Below, in pieces: positions 52,031 through 61,525 of a stretch of 64,000 bases of DNA (positions within the stretch are counted from its first letter, which is position 1; each line of letters opens with the position of its first letter). The stretch is from contig NZ_NETK01000001.1 of assembly GCF_002343915.1 (NCBI RefSeq), positions 7,640,001-7,704,000 of the forward strand, written 5' to 3'. The notes under the pieces were generated by a model. That model was not told the origin of the DNA and ran no database searches. It saw only the letters and a list, made by a program, of their open reading frames with translations. This stretch comes from Nannocystis exedens. Its GTDB lineage: Bacteria > Myxococcota_A > Polyangia > Nannocystales > Nannocystaceae. The position numbers were made by a program, and so were the translations under genes.

Positions 52031-54361
52031 GTGCAGCTGAACCCGGCCCAGCAGGCGGCGGTCGAGCACCGCGGCTCGCCGCTCCTCGTGCTCGCCGGCG
52101 CGGGCACCGGCAAGACCCGCGTGATCACCCACCGCGTCGCCGCGCTCATGGACGAGGGCGTGCCGCCGTGGCGGATCCTCGCCGTCACCTTCACCAACAA
52201 GGCCGCCGCCGAGATGCGCGCGCGCATCGAGAAGATGTGCGAAGGCAAGGTCGACGTGTCGCAGCTGTGGGTCGGCACGTTCCACTCGATCTCGGCGCGG
52301 ATCCTCCGCCGCCACGGCGAGTCGGTCGGGCTGTCGCGCAACTTCGCCATCTACGACACCGACGACCAGATTCGCCTGATGAAGCGCGTGTTCAAGGAGC
52401 TGAACCGCGACGAGGACCAGGTCAAGCCGCGGGCGATCCTCGGCCACCTCGACCAGCTCAAGAACCGCGGGCTCACCATCGACCAGGTCGAGCAGCTCGG
52501 GCTCGAGGGCTTCATGACCCGGCTGACGGCGCTGCTCGGGCGCCGCTACCAGGAGCTGCTGCGGGCCGCCGATGCGGCCGACTTCGGCGACCTGCTGGTG
52601 CTCGCGGTCAAGCTGCTCGAGAAAGCAGGTACGGAGCAGCCGCGGCCGGGCGCGCAGCTGGTCGACGTCGACCCGGTGATCGGGCTCAAGCGCCGGTTCC
52701 TCCACGTCGTCGTCGACGAGTATCAGGACACCAACCCGGTGCAGGCGCGGCTCGTCGAGCTGCTGTCGGGCAGGGCGCAGCTGTGCGTGGTCGGCGACGA
52801 CGACCAGGCGATCTACGGCTGGCGCGGCGCCGACGTGTCGCAGATCCTCGGCTTCCCCGACCGCCAGCCCGGCTGCGAGCTGATCCGCCTCGAGCAGAAC
52901 TACCGCAGCACCGGCCACATCCTCCGCTGCGCCGACGCGATCATCCGCCGCAACGAGGGCCGGCTCGGCAAGACGCTGTGGAGCGAGCTCGGCGACGGCG
53001 CGCTCGTGACCCTGCGCGCCTGCGAGGACGAGCGCGAGGAGGCCCGCTTCGTCGTCAACGAGATCCTCGACGCGCTCAACGAGGACATCCCGCCGGAGGA
53101 GATCGCGGTCTTCTACCGCACGCACGCGCAGTCCCGCGTGATCGAGCAGCAGCTCACCGACCACGGCATGCGCTACGCGATCTTCGGCGGCCTCGGGTTC
53201 TTCGAGCGCAAGGAGATCAAGGACACGCTGGCCTACCTGCGCCTGCTGCAGAACCCGGCCAGCGACCTCGACTTCACCCGCATCGTCAACGAGCCGGCCC
53301 GGGGGATCGGCGACACCACCGTCGGCCGCCTCACCGCGCTGGCGGCCAACCGCAACGTCCCGCTGCTGACGGTGGCGCGCAACCCCGAAGAGGCCGGGGT
53401 CAGCGGCGCGGCGGCCAAGCGCCTGCACGGGTTCGTCGCCATGATCGACGAGCTCACCGCGCGGCTGCACGCGAACGTGCCGCTCGGCCAGCTCGCGGCC
53501 GAGGTGCTCGAAAGGACAGGTTACCGCGACGCTCTGGTCCACGAGGGCAGCGAGGAGTCGGAGGCGCGGGTCGAGAACCTCGACGAGTTCGTCGGCGCGC
53601 TCACCGAGTTCGCGCAGGAGAACCCCGACCAGACGCTGGCCGACTACCTCGAGCAGGTCAGCCTGGTCAGCGACGCCGACGGCGGCGGCCACGGCGAGGT
53701 CCGGGCGGTCCGGCTGATGACGATCCACAGCGCCAAGGGGCTCGAGTTCGAGAAGGTCATCCTCACCGGCATGGAGGAGAAGGTGTTCCCGCACTCGCGC
53801 GTGATCGCGGGCGAGGACGCGGCGCGCGAGGAGGGCAGGCGGCTGCGACCCGAGGAGCGGGCGCAGATCGAGGAGGAGCGGCGGCTGGCCTACGTGGCGG
53901 TGACGCGGGCCAAGCGGCAGCTGGTGATCACGTGGGCCAAGCGGCGACGGCTCTACAACCAGGAGTTCATCGGCACGCCGTCGCGATTCGTGCGCGACCT
54001 GCCGCCCGACTCGGTGCGGGGGCGGGTGCCCGGGGTCATCCGGCGCGAGGCGGCCGTCATGCCGCAGGGGCTGTCGCTGCCGAGCGCCCCGCCGCGAGCG
54101 CCGGCGCCCGCCCGCGAGTCGTCGTGGAACAGCGACATCGTCTACGACGAGGGGGCCGCGGCCGCGCCGGCCCGTCGCGGGCCCGCCGCCGTCCACGGCG
54201 ACGCGCCGACGCTGTACAAGGGCATGGCCGTGCGCCACCGCCAGTACGGCGAGGGCACGCTGGTCGGCTGGGACGGCAGCGGCAGCAACCTCAAGCTCGC
54301 CATCAACTTCCCCGTCGTCGGCGTGAAGACGATCCTGGCCCGCTTCTGCGAGCCGCTGTGA
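52031..54361 (+). CDS. uvrD: UvrD/PcrA-type superfamily I DNA helicase
   Basis: A 776-aa 3'-to-5' helicase for nucleotide-excision and mismatch repair. Motifs run LNPAQQAAVEH, Walker A LAGAGTGKTRVI (residues about 22-33), FTNKAAAEMR, VGTFHSI, Walker B VVDEYQDTN, VGDDDQAIYGWRGA, LEQNYRST, the 1B/2B insertions, RLMTIHSAKGLEFEKV and VAVTRAK. The C terminus keeps the Tudor-like RNA-polymerase-binding domain (GMAVRHRQYGEGTLVGWDG). Length and motif order match PcrA/UvrD. GTG start at 52031, 10 nt after the preceding gene. Confidence 0.96.
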   Translation: MQLNPAQQAAVEHRGSPLLVLAGAGTGKTRVITHRVAALMDEGVPPWRILAVTFTNKAAAEMRARIEKMCEGKVDVSQLWVGTFHSISARILRRHGESVGLSRNFAIYDTDDQIRLMKRVFKELNRDEDQVKPRAILGHLDQLKNRGLTIDQVEQLGLEGFMTRLTALLGRRYQELLRAADAADFGDLLVLAVKLLEKAGTEQPRPGAQLVDVDPVIGLKRRFLHVVVDEYQDTNPVQARLVELLSGRAQLCVVGDDDQAIYGWRGADVSQILGFPDRQPGCELIRLEQNYRSTGHILRCADAIIRRNEGRLGKTLWSELGDGALVTLRACEDEREEARFVVNEILDALNEDIPPEEIAVFYRTHAQSRVIEQQLTDHGMRYAIFGGLGFFERKEIKDTLAYLRLLQNPASDLDFTRIVNEPARGIGDTTVGRLTALAANRNVPLLTVARNPEEAGVSGAAAKRLHGFVAMIDELTARLHANVPLGQLAAEVLERTGYRDALVHEGSEESEARVENLDEFVGALTEFAQENPDQTLADYLEQVSLVSDADGGGHGEVRAVRLMTIHSAKGLEFEKVILTGMEEKVFPHSRVIAGEDAAREEGRRLRPEERAQIEEERRLAYVAVTRAKRQLVITWAKRRRLYNQEFIGTPSRFVRDLPPDSVRGRVPGVIRREAAVMPQGLSLPSAPPRAPAPARESSWNSDIVYDEGAAAAPARRGPAAVHGDAPTLYKGMAVRHRQYGEGTLVGWDGSGSNLKLAINFPVVGVKTILARFCEPL

Positions 54362-54395
54362 TCCCCGTCGGGGGAGAGTGCTAAGCTCCTCGCCG

Positions 54396-54965
54396 ATGCT
54401 CCGCGCACTCGTCGTCGTCGTCCTGGCCGCTGTCGCGGCCGCCCCCGCCTGCAAGGGCTCGGAATCGGCGCTGCCGGCCGGCGAGGTCGGCGGGGGCGAG
54501 CCCTCGCGGGTCCCCCTGGTGCCGAAGGACCATGCCCTTTACGCCAGGTTCGAAGGAACAGCTCTGGAGAACGCCTGCAGCGACGACGCCGCGTGCAGCA
54601 AGGGCGGCTGCTCGGGCGAGGTGTGCGCGAGCGGGGACCAGCCGCCGGGCACCTGCGACGTCCCGGAGGTGCAGATCCCCACGGCCGCGAGCTGCGGCTG
54701 CGTGTCCGGCGAGTGCGTGTGGTACTCCGACGGCAGCCTCACCCTGGCCGCCGCCACCCGCAAGGGGGAGGCGGCCGAACAGGCCGGCCCGCGCTGCGGC
54801 GACGGCACCTGCGCCGCCGGCGAGACCTGCATCGAGTACTACGGCATCGCCGGCCCGCGCGGCCCCAAGTTCCAGACTTGTGGGATCCCCTGTCCCAACG
54901 GCAAGTGCGCCGACGGCAAGAAGTGCATCACGATCGCCGACGGGCCCGGCCCGGTGTGTCAGTGA
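54396..54965 (+). CDS. Eight-cysteine-cluster lipoprotein
   Basis: A 189-aa secreted protein (signal ALVVVVLAAVAAAPAC). An eight-cysteine cluster domain occupies about residues 60-115: ACSDDAACSKGGCSGEVCAS, then TCDVP, then SCGCVSGECVWY. A second Cys-rich stretch (CGDGTCAAGETCIEYYG, CGIPCPNGKCADGKKC) at about 132-180 resembles EF-hand-free calcium or protease-inhibitor-like knots. This TIGR04362-like family is nearly restricted to Myxococcota lipoproteins. It begins 34 nt after uvrD; no clear ribosome site. Function unknown. Confidence 0.82.
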   Translation: MLRALVVVVLAAVAAAPACKGSESALPAGEVGGGEPSRVPLVPKDHALYARFEGTALENACSDDAACSKGGCSGEVCASGDQPPGTCDVPEVQIPTAASCGCVSGECVWYSDGSLTLAAATRKGEAAEQAGPRCGDGTCAAGETCIEYYGIAGPRGPKFQTCGIPCPNGKCADGKKCITIADGPGPVCQ

Positions 54966-55448
54966 CCGGGGGCGCGCCGTGAGCGTTGCGGCCGGGGGCG
55001 GCGTCCGAGCCGTGCATGACGAGCGGCGATAGGGCCCGGCCTCGTGCGTCCGTGACTCGCGATGTCCGCGGCAGAGCGACGAGGTCCAGCGCCGCGTCCG
55101 AGCAGTGCATGTCGAGCGCGCCTGGTGACGTCCGCGGCGCGGCGTCGCGTCCACGCCGGCGATGCGCTCGCGGTTCGCCCGGCTCGTCAGCACCTGCAGG
55201 GCGAGGCGCGAGCGGCGGCTGCTCGCGGCAGAGGCCGCTGGTGGAGCGCCGGGTGGGCTGCCGATTCAACATGACTTTACGAACAGGTCCGAAGGGCCAT
55301 GCGATGTCTCCTGCGCGACGGCGGTCGACCCTTCGGAGCGAATGAACATGGTTCGAGGGGCCTGGGGTCCGAACGGGACACCTGTGGGGCCTGGCGAAAC
55401 CGCGCATTTCTCTTGTGAGGCGATCGGCCGGCGGCTAGCGTCGCGAGC
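54966..55448. other. Non-coding interval with palindrome-family half-sites
   Basis: About 480 bases without a supported gene. Half-sites cluster at 55270-55320 (ACAGGTCCGAAGGGCCATG) and 55348-55395 (ACATGGTTCGAGGGGCC and GGTCCGAACGGGAC). Confidence 0.5.
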
Positions 55449-56420
55449 ATGAAGCTCCGCCCGCTCACCCCGCTCCTGCTCGTCCTGATGGCGCCGATGG
55501 TCGGCTGTACCAAGGAGGAGAACAAGAACACCTCGTCGACCTCCGACGGCTCCGGCGCGTGGGCGGTCGGCGAGGACGCGACGATGGTCCGCCTCAACCC
55601 CGAGGGCGACGTCTGGTACTACCCGCTCGAGATCGAGGGCGACCTGCTGGCGATCGCGTGCAAGGGCGAGGCGACCGGGGTGGCCGTCGGCGACGACGGG
55701 GTGGTGCTGCGCACCGACGACAGCGGCGAGAGCTGGAAGCGGATCGACGTCGGCACGCGCGCGCGGCTGCGCTCGGTGATCCTGTCGGGCACGAGCCCGG
55801 CGTACATCGCCGGCGACGGCATCGTGCTGCGCTCGGACGACGACGGCCACACGTTCACGCCGGTACCCGACGCCGAGGGCGACTTCACGTCGGTGACGAC
55901 GACGGCGAAGGGGACCTCGGCGTGGTTGACGACGGCGAGCGGGGAGATCTGGCAGCTCGACGGGGAGGCGCTGCGGCCGGTGTTCACCACCTCCGAGGGG
56001 CCGCTGTCGGGGATCGCGGTCACGCCCGACGGCGCGAGCCTGGTCGCCGTCGGCGCCGGCGGCCTGGTGCTCCGCTCCGACGACGGCGGCGCCGCGTGGA
56101 CGAGCGTGACGACGCCGACCCGCCGCGATTTGCACGCGGTCCGGATCTCCCGCACCGCCGACCTCGTGGTGGCCGTCGGCGCCGCGGGCGTGGTGCTCCG
56201 CCTCGACGACGCGCTCGGCGCGTCCGCGGAGGAGCTGCTCGAGCCCGGCCTCGCGCTGCGGGCGCTGCACCTGTCGCTCGACGGTCACGGCCAGGCGGTC
56301 GGCGACCACGGCGTGGTCCTCCACTCGCACGACTTCGGCCGCCAGTGGGAGGCGCTCGACCTCGGCCTCGAGGAGGCGCTGTTCGGCCTCGACGACCTGC
56401 ACGGCGAGCCGCACCTGTGA
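55449..56420 (+). CDS. Ycf48/BNR-like beta-propeller lipoprotein
   Basis: A 323-aa lipoprotein (LLLVLMAPMVGC). About seven short blades repeat GVAVGDDGVVLRTDDSGESWKR-type units: IAGDGIVLRSDDDGHTFTPV, AVGAGGLVLRSDDGGAAWTSV, AVGDHGVVLHSHDFGRQWEAL. This matches the YCF48-like/BNR propellers that bind proteins or glycans. The ATG at 55449 directly starts the signal. It is convergent with a coiled-coil gene across a 36-bp palindrome. Confidence 0.86.
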   Translation: MKLRPLTPLLLVLMAPMVGCTKEENKNTSSTSDGSGAWAVGEDATMVRLNPEGDVWYYPLEIEGDLLAIACKGEATGVAVGDDGVVLRTDDSGESWKRIDVGTRARLRSVILSGTSPAYIAGDGIVLRSDDDGHTFTPVPDAEGDFTSVTTTAKGTSAWLTTASGEIWQLDGEALRPVFTTSEGPLSGIAVTPDGASLVAVGAGGLVLRSDDGGAAWTSVTTPTRRDLHAVRISRTADLVVAVGAAGVVLRLDDALGASAEELLEPGLALRALHLSLDGHGQAVGDHGVVLHSHDFGRQWEALDLGLEEALFGLDDLHGEPHL

Positions 56421-56432
56421 GCCGGCGCGAGT

Positions 56433-56468
56433 GAAATGGCGCGAGGGACATGTCCCTCGCGCCATTTC
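56433..56468. terminator. 36-bp perfect palindrome between convergent genes
   Basis: Arms of 18 bases (GAAATGGCGCGAGGGACA and its complement) meet at 56450/56451 without a loop. It lies 13 nt past the Ycf48-like gene stop and 55 nt past the coiled-coil gene stop, and its flanks end in AAAT/ATTT. The centre GGGACATGTCCC is the dispersed half-site pair. A second element (ATGTCC-TCGC-GGGCAT and a further CATGTCC) follows at 56477-56498. Confidence 0.85.
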
Positions 56469-56523
56469 CATGGGATCATGTCCTCGCGGGCATGTCCCCG
56501 GGCGCGGCGAGCGGCGCGCCCGG

Positions 56524-56886
56524 TCAGCGCTTCTCGGGGTCGACGCGGGAGAAGTCGGGCTCGTCGCCGCTCTGGGCGCGGCTCTGCTCGCGCGGCTCCT
56601 CGCCGCCCTCGCTGCCGGTGACGCCGCCGGCGCTGCCCTGGGTGAGCTGGGCCCGGTACTCGTGGAAGGAGGTGCGGGCGCGCTCGATGGCGTCGCGGAT
56701 CGACTCGATGGTGGCGTCGGTGGCGGTGCGGATCTGCTGCTCGAGCTTCTCGAGGCGGGGCTCGAGCTGCTGCTCCCAGCGGTCGCGGGCCTCCTTGCCG
56801 GCGAGGTTGAGCCGGACGCGGATCTCGTCGCGGAGCGTCCGCAGCTCCTGCATGCTGTTTTCCAGGGTGTCTTTCAGGGAGGTCAT
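56524..56886 (-). CDS. Small coiled-coil protein
   Basis: A 120-aa protein, residues 1-80 one continuous amphipathic helix with heptad Leu/Ile (LKDTLENSMQELRTLRDEIR, LEKLEQQIRTATDATI), then a Gly/Glu/Ser-rich tail. It resembles small apolipoprotein-like or phasin-like bundles of unknown function. AAGGAGA lies 6 nt upstream of the ATG at 56886, a strong ribosome site. Confidence 0.75.
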   Translation of the reverse strand: MTSLKDTLENSMQELRTLRDEIRVRLNLAGKEARDRWEQQLEPRLEKLEQQIRTATDATIESIRDAIERARTSFHEYRAQLTQGSAGGVTGSEGGEEPREQSRAQSGDEPDFSRVDPEKR

Positions 56887-56984
56887 CGCGGTCTCCTTGC
56901 GCCGGTGGTTCGGCGCGGCCGCGGTGGTTATGCTGCGCCTCCCATGCAGCGCAACCGAACTGGACTACAGCGACGGAGGGCGAC

Positions 56985-58676
56985 GTGCGCACCCGCGATT
57001 TGAGCCGCCGGAGCTGGCTCGTCGGCGCATCGGCGCTGATCGCGTGCCGAGCAGGCGGGCGGAGGTCCGCCGCGACCTGTCCCCCGGAACAGGGAAAAGG
57101 CTTGCTCGTCGTCAGGGGCGGGACGATCTGGACCGGTGACCCCGCCGAGCCGACCACCCGCGCGCTCGCGGCCGTCGACGGGCGGGTGATCGCCCGCGGG
57201 GCCGCGGCCGAGTCGCTGGCCCGCGACTGTGCTCGCGGACAGATCGTCGACCTCGCCGGCGGCAGCGCGGTGCCGGGCCTCACCGACGCGCACGCCCACC
57301 TGGTCGGGCTCGGCTCGGCCCTGGTCGAGGTCGACCTCCGCGGGGCGCGATCGATCGAGGAGGTGGTCGACCGCGTGCGCCGGGGCGCCCCGCCGGACGG
57401 CTGGATCACCGGCCGCGGCTGGGACCAAAACCTGTGGCCGGGCGCGGCGATGCCGACCCACGACCCGCTGACGGCCGCGTTCCCCGAGCGCCCGGTGTGG
57501 CTGCGCCGGGTCGACGGCCACGCCGGCTGGGCCAACGCGGCGGCGCTGCGAGCGGCCGCGATCACGGCGGCGACGGAGGTGCCGACCGGCGGGGAGGTCT
57601 TGCTGCGCGAGGGGCCTTCGGGGCGCGAGCCGACGGGGGTGCTGGTCGACGCGGCGATGGACCTGATGCCGGTGCAGCCGCCGCCCGGGCCGGAGCTGCG
57701 GCGGCGGCTGCTGCTGGCCCAGGACCACGCGCTGGCCCGCGGGCTGGTGGGCGTGCACGAGATGGGCGTGGCCCGTCACGTCGACCGGTTGCTGCGCGAG
57801 CTGGCGGCCGAGGGGCTGCTCAAGCTGCGCATGGTCGGCTACGCCGACGAGAGGTGGTTCCGCCTGGGAGATGGCCTCCCGGACCTGGCCGATCGGCCAG
57901 CCATGGACGACCGCTACGCGCTGCAGGGGGTCAAGATCTACGTCGACGGCGCGCTCGGGAGCCGCGGGGCGGCGCTGCTGCAGCCCTACAGCGACCGGCC
58001 GGGCCACACGGGGATGTTCCAGCACGCGCCGGGCGAGCTGGCCACGGTGGTGACGCAGGCGCTGGCGCACCAGTATCAGGTGGCGGCCCACGCGATCGGC
58101 GACGGGGGCATCCGCGCCGTGCTCGAGGCGCTGGCGGGGTCGCAGCCGCCGGCCGACCACCGGCTGCGGGTCGAGCACGCGCAGATCGTCGACCTCGCCG
58201 ACGTCCCGCGCTTCGCCGAGCTGGGGGCGATCGCCAGCATGCAGCCGACCCACGCGACCAGCGACATGCCGTGGGCCGAGCAGCGGATCGGCGCCCAGCG
58301 CCTCGCGGGGGCGTACGCGTGGCGCCGCTTCCTCGAGGCGAAGGTGCCGCTGGCGTTCGGCTCCGACTTCCCCGTCGAGGAGGTCGAGCCGACGTTCGGC
58401 CTCTATTCCGCGATCACCCGCCAGGACGCGCAGGGCAACCCGCCCGGCGGCTGGCTGCCCGACCAGCGGCTGACGCTGGACGAGGCGCTGGCGGCGTTCA
58501 CCCGCGGGGCCGCGTACGCGAGCCGGCGCGAGCGCTGGGCGGGCACGCTGGCGCCGGGGATGCTGGCCGACCTGACGTGCTTCACCGGCGACATCACGAA
58601 GATGCCGCCGCTCGAGCTGCGCACGGCCGCGGTGCGCGCGACGATCGTCGGCGGCGAGGTCGTCGCGCCGAAGTGA
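56985..58676 (+). CDS. Metal-dependent amidohydrolase (YtcJ/amidohydrolase_3 family), Tat-exported
   Basis: A 563-aa enzyme with twin-arginine signal and lipobox-like Cys (LSRRSWLVGASALIAC). The amidohydrolase_3 order follows: VVRGGTIWTGD, AVPGLTDAHAHLVGLG (metal-binding HxH at about 101-103), WITGRGWDQNLWPG, VWLRRVDGHAGWANAAAL, GVKIYVDGALGSRGA, AHAIGDGGI, VEHAQIV and FGSDFPVEEVEP (Asp ligand). TIM-barrel hydrolases of this group act on N-acyl or cyclic amides; the substrate is unknown. GTG at 56985 has GGAGGG 5 nt upstream. A palindrome element CCTGT/ACAGG is read in frame at 57076-57093. Confidence 0.9.
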   Translation: MRTRDLSRRSWLVGASALIACRAGGRRSAATCPPEQGKGLLVVRGGTIWTGDPAEPTTRALAAVDGRVIARGAAAESLARDCARGQIVDLAGGSAVPGLTDAHAHLVGLGSALVEVDLRGARSIEEVVDRVRRGAPPDGWITGRGWDQNLWPGAAMPTHDPLTAAFPERPVWLRRVDGHAGWANAAALRAAAITAATEVPTGGEVLLREGPSGREPTGVLVDAAMDLMPVQPPPGPELRRRLLLAQDHALARGLVGVHEMGVARHVDRLLRELAAEGLLKLRMVGYADERWFRLGDGLPDLADRPAMDDRYALQGVKIYVDGALGSRGAALLQPYSDRPGHTGMFQHAPGELATVVTQALAHQYQVAAHAIGDGGIRAVLEALAGSQPPADHRLRVEHAQIVDLADVPRFAELGAIASMQPTHATSDMPWAEQRIGAQRLAGAYAWRRFLEAKVPLAFGSDFPVEEVEPTFGLYSAITRQDAQGNPPGGWLPDQRLTLDEALAAFTRGAAYASRRERWAGTLAPGMLADLTCFTGDITKMPPLELRTAAVRATIVGGEVVAPK

Positions 58677-58917
58677 GGCGAGACGGACGCGCTTCGCCGG
58701 CCCGAAGGACCCCGCGTCCGCGCCGCACGGCAGGTGCGCCCTGTCCCGCGCCTTCGCGCCGAAACGGCCATGGTGGCGCGAGGCTCGGGTGAGCCGGAGC
58801 CGCGCGCGAAGCGGTGGATGCACGAGCGCCTGGTACGGAACTCTTGTTCTCCTATAGAACACGCGCCGCGCTCGCCCGTGTCGCCGGGCGCTCCCGGCGT
58901 CGCCGGCGAGCGCCGCC

Positions 58918-58941
58918 GGACATGCCCGTTCGGACATGTCC
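58918..58941. terminator. 24-bp near-perfect palindrome between convergent genes
   Basis: GGACATGCCC and GGACATGTCC arms (one C-A mismatch) flank GTTC, between the amidohydrolase stop (58676) and the choice-of-anchor-L stop (58956). It sits 14 nt beyond the latter. The rest of 58677-58955 shows no gene; a short AT-richer stretch lies near 58845. Confidence 0.65.
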
Positions 58942-58955
58942 CATGATTCACAGCC

Positions 58956-60989
58956 TCAGCCGGGCTTCACGCCGGGCTGCGAGGCTTGCAGCGACCACTC
59001 GAAGTTGTCGAGCAGCACCAGCGAGTCGTACCACGGGTCGCCGGTGTCCCACAGGACGAACCGGATCTCCATCGTCTCGCCGGGCTTGACGTTGCCCGAC
59101 ATCTTGAGCCAGCCGGTGCCGCCGCCGACCTGATTGTTGCTGCCGCAGTAGCCGGGGTCGTTGCCGAATTGCGGCGCCGGGTTGGTCAGGTGGAAGCCCG
59201 TGCCCGCGAGCTCGGCGTTGCCCGTGCAGCTGTTGTACGTGCCGGCCGGCGGGTAGCCGCAGCTGATCTGGCCGTTCTTGCACTGCGTGAACAGGCCGGG
59301 CGCGCCCTTGAGGATGTTGACGCCGAGCGGGAACAGCTGGTCGTTCTGGTTCTTGTAGATGGCGACGTTCTTGTCGGCGGGGTTGCCCGCGCCCTGGCCG
59401 TCGACCAGCGTCAGGAAGAAGTCGTTGTACGGGCTGCACACCCACTCGGGGTACTCGCTCGAGAAGAAGTACACGTAGGCGCTGAACGACAGCGCGTTGG
59501 TCGGCACGCGGATCCGCAGCTTGAGCTGGATCGTGTCCTGGCCGGTCGCCCCGCCCTGCGGCGCCGGGCAGCCGGGCGCGTTGGGGAAGTTGTTGCCGTT
59601 GGCGGCCAGCCAGTCGGCCGGCACCGCGGCCGAGGTGCCGAGCTGCGTGCCGCCCTGGAACGCCGAGTAGGCCGGCATCGCGTCGTTGGCGTCGGCGGCG
59701 TTGCCGGTCGAGAGCACCGCCAGGCTGGCGTTCTTCTGCGGCACGATCACGGTGCCGAAGCCGGGGCGGATCGACTTGGCGGCGTTGGCCGGGGAGCCGG
59801 CGCCGTTCGAGCGGCTGAACCCGCCCGAGATCACGCCCCACTTCTTGTCCTTGATCGGCGGGTTCTCGGTGGTGAACTGGCACAGGTCGATCGCGCGGGC
59901 GTACTGCAGCGCGTCGCTCGAGTTGCTGGGGAGACCGCCGTCGCACGCGGGGAGCGCGTTGTCCTGCATGCCGTCGCAGTCGTCGTCGACGGTGTTGCCG
60001 AGGACCTCGAACGCGCCCGGGTTGACCAGGTCGGGGTTGAGGCAGGTCGGGCCGATCTCGTCGCAGCAGTCGCCGCCGCACACGGTCCAGCCGTCGCCGT
60101 CGTTGTCGGCGTCCTCGTCGACCTGGCCGTCGCAGTCGTCGTCGAGGCCGTTGCTGCAGATGTCGGTCGCGCCCGGCAAGACCTCGCCGTCGCACGGGCC
60201 CCAGCCGGTGCCCTCGGGGTTGCAGGTGTGCATGCCGCCCTTGCAGATCCCGACGTCCTGGGTGCCGCCGGGGCCCGAGTAGCAGGCCTCGGTGGCGCCC
60301 GGCGAGCACTGGCACTCGCCCTGGGTCTCGCAGCCGTTGTTGGGGTTGTTGTCGCAGTCGGCGAAGCCGGCCGCGCAGGCCCCGAGGCCGCACTGGCCCA
60401 TCGCGCAGCTCGCCTCGGCGTTCGGCAGCGCCGGGCACGGTTCGCAGCCGCCGCAGTGGGCCGGGTCGTTCAACGGGTCGACGCAGGCCTCGGCGCAGCA
60501 GGCCAGGCCGCTTTCACACGGCTGCATGTCGTTGCAGCCGGGCACGCACGCGCCGTCCTTGCAGACCTGTCCCAGAGGACAGGCGGCATCGGCGCTGCAA
60601 CCCTTGCACGTGTGGTCGGCGAGGTCGCAGGTCGCCGGCGCGGTGCAATCCTCGTCGCCGTCGCACCCGGGCTGGCAGCTGTCGCCGGCGCAGTACTGGC
60701 CTTCGGGACAGTCGGGAACGCAGCCGCTCGTCGTCGTCGTCGGCGTGGTCGTCGGGTCGGTCGACGGCTCGCCGGTGGTCTCGGTGCCGCCGGTGGTCGT
60801 CGGCGCGGTCGTGCCCGGGTCGGGCCCCGTCGTCGACGTCTGCGCCTCGGTGGCCGTGACGGAGGTGATCGATGTCATCGGCGAGGTGTTCGTGACACCG
60901 GTGGCCTGGGGGTCATCATCGCCACATGCGGAGGACATCAAGACGAGGGCGGAGCCGAGCGGGACGAAGCCAAGAGGACGAACACGCAT
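58956..60989 (-). CDS. Choice-of-anchor-L/MopE-type Cys-rich lipoprotein
   Basis: A 677-aa exported protein (LGSALVLMSSAC lipobox). A Thr/Ser/Pro spacer of about 70 residues precedes Cys-rich modules (about 90-230, e.g. CPEGQYCAGDSC, CPLGQVCKDGAC), a MopE-like metal-binding motif (NGLDDDCDGQVDEDADNDGDG, NTVDDDCDGMQD) and a choice-of-anchor-L domain (about 370-670: WGVISGGFSRSN, STGNAADAND, FSAYVYFFSSEYPEWVCSPYNDFF, TGWLKMSGNVKPGETMEIRFVLWDTGDPWYDSLVLLDNFEW). Such proteins are surface or secreted lipoproteins of Myxococcota, probably adhesive. The ATG at 60989 is the natural signal start. A perfect CCTGTCC/GGACAGG pair (60566-60583) codes CPLGQV inside a module. Confidence 0.88.
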   Translation of the reverse strand: MRVRPLGFVPLGSALVLMSSACGDDDPQATGVTNTSPMTSITSVTATEAQTSTTGPDPGTTAPTTTGGTETTGEPSTDPTTTPTTTTSGCVPDCPEGQYCAGDSCQPGCDGDEDCTAPATCDLADHTCKGCSADAACPLGQVCKDGACVPGCNDMQPCESGLACCAEACVDPLNDPAHCGGCEPCPALPNAEASCAMGQCGLGACAAGFADCDNNPNNGCETQGECQCSPGATEACYSGPGGTQDVGICKGGMHTCNPEGTGWGPCDGEVLPGATDICSNGLDDDCDGQVDEDADNDGDGWTVCGGDCCDEIGPTCLNPDLVNPGAFEVLGNTVDDDCDGMQDNALPACDGGLPSNSSDALQYARAIDLCQFTTENPPIKDKKWGVISGGFSRSNGAGSPANAAKSIRPGFGTVIVPQKNASLAVLSTGNAADANDAMPAYSAFQGGTQLGTSAAVPADWLAANGNNFPNAPGCPAPQGGATGQDTIQLKLRIRVPTNALSFSAYVYFFSSEYPEWVCSPYNDFFLTLVDGQGAGNPADKNVAIYKNQNDQLFPLGVNILKGAPGLFTQCKNGQISCGYPPAGTYNSCTGNAELAGTGFHLTNPAPQFGNDPGYCGSNNQVGGGTGWLKMSGNVKPGETMEIRFVLWDTGDPWYDSLVLLDNFEWSLQASQPGVKPG

Positions 60990-61016
60990 GATTTCAAGAT
61001 AGGCCGAGGCGCGGGG

Positions 61017-61525
61017 GCGCTGCAACGAACCATCCACGAGCGCGATCGAAAACCGCGACGCGCCGAAGCCGCGGGCCGACGTCCAGGCCCCAGGATCCGC
61101 GGTCCAACGCCGAGCGCCGTCGCTGTCGCGGTCGTAACCCCGACACGCGGGAAGACGATGCGGGCGGCCTGGCACGGTCGCGGGCGTCGCAGGCAAATCG
61201 GCGCTCTGGCGCTGCAGGCCGGCAGTTCGCGGTCGTAACCGGCGCTCTGGCGCTGCAGGCCGGCCGTTCGCGGTCGTAACCGGCGCTCTGGAGCTGCAGT
61301 CCCTTCGCGTCGTCACCGGCGATCTGGAGCTCGCTGCGGGGCCGCCCTTCGCGGTCGTACGCGGCGCTCTGGGCCTCGGCGCCGGCTCTTCGCGGCCGCT
61401 GGCCTCGCAGGCGCGACCCGATCTTCCGGAGCTCGCGGCAGGCCACCCCGACGCGGGGCTGGGATCGCGGTCGGGCCCGGCTCTCCGGAGCTCGCTGCGA
61501 GCCCGCCCGGGGTATCTTGAGCGTC
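61017..61525. repeat. Non-coding interval with degenerate 41-bp tandem repeats
   Basis: Units beginning CGGCGCTCTGG and ending TTCGCGGTCGTAAC occur at 61199-61239 and 61240-61280 (two near-identical 41-bp copies). Diverged copies follow at 61281-61316 and 61317-61360. Similar GGTCGTAACC ends appear near 61130. No gene is seen in the interval. Confidence 0.7.
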
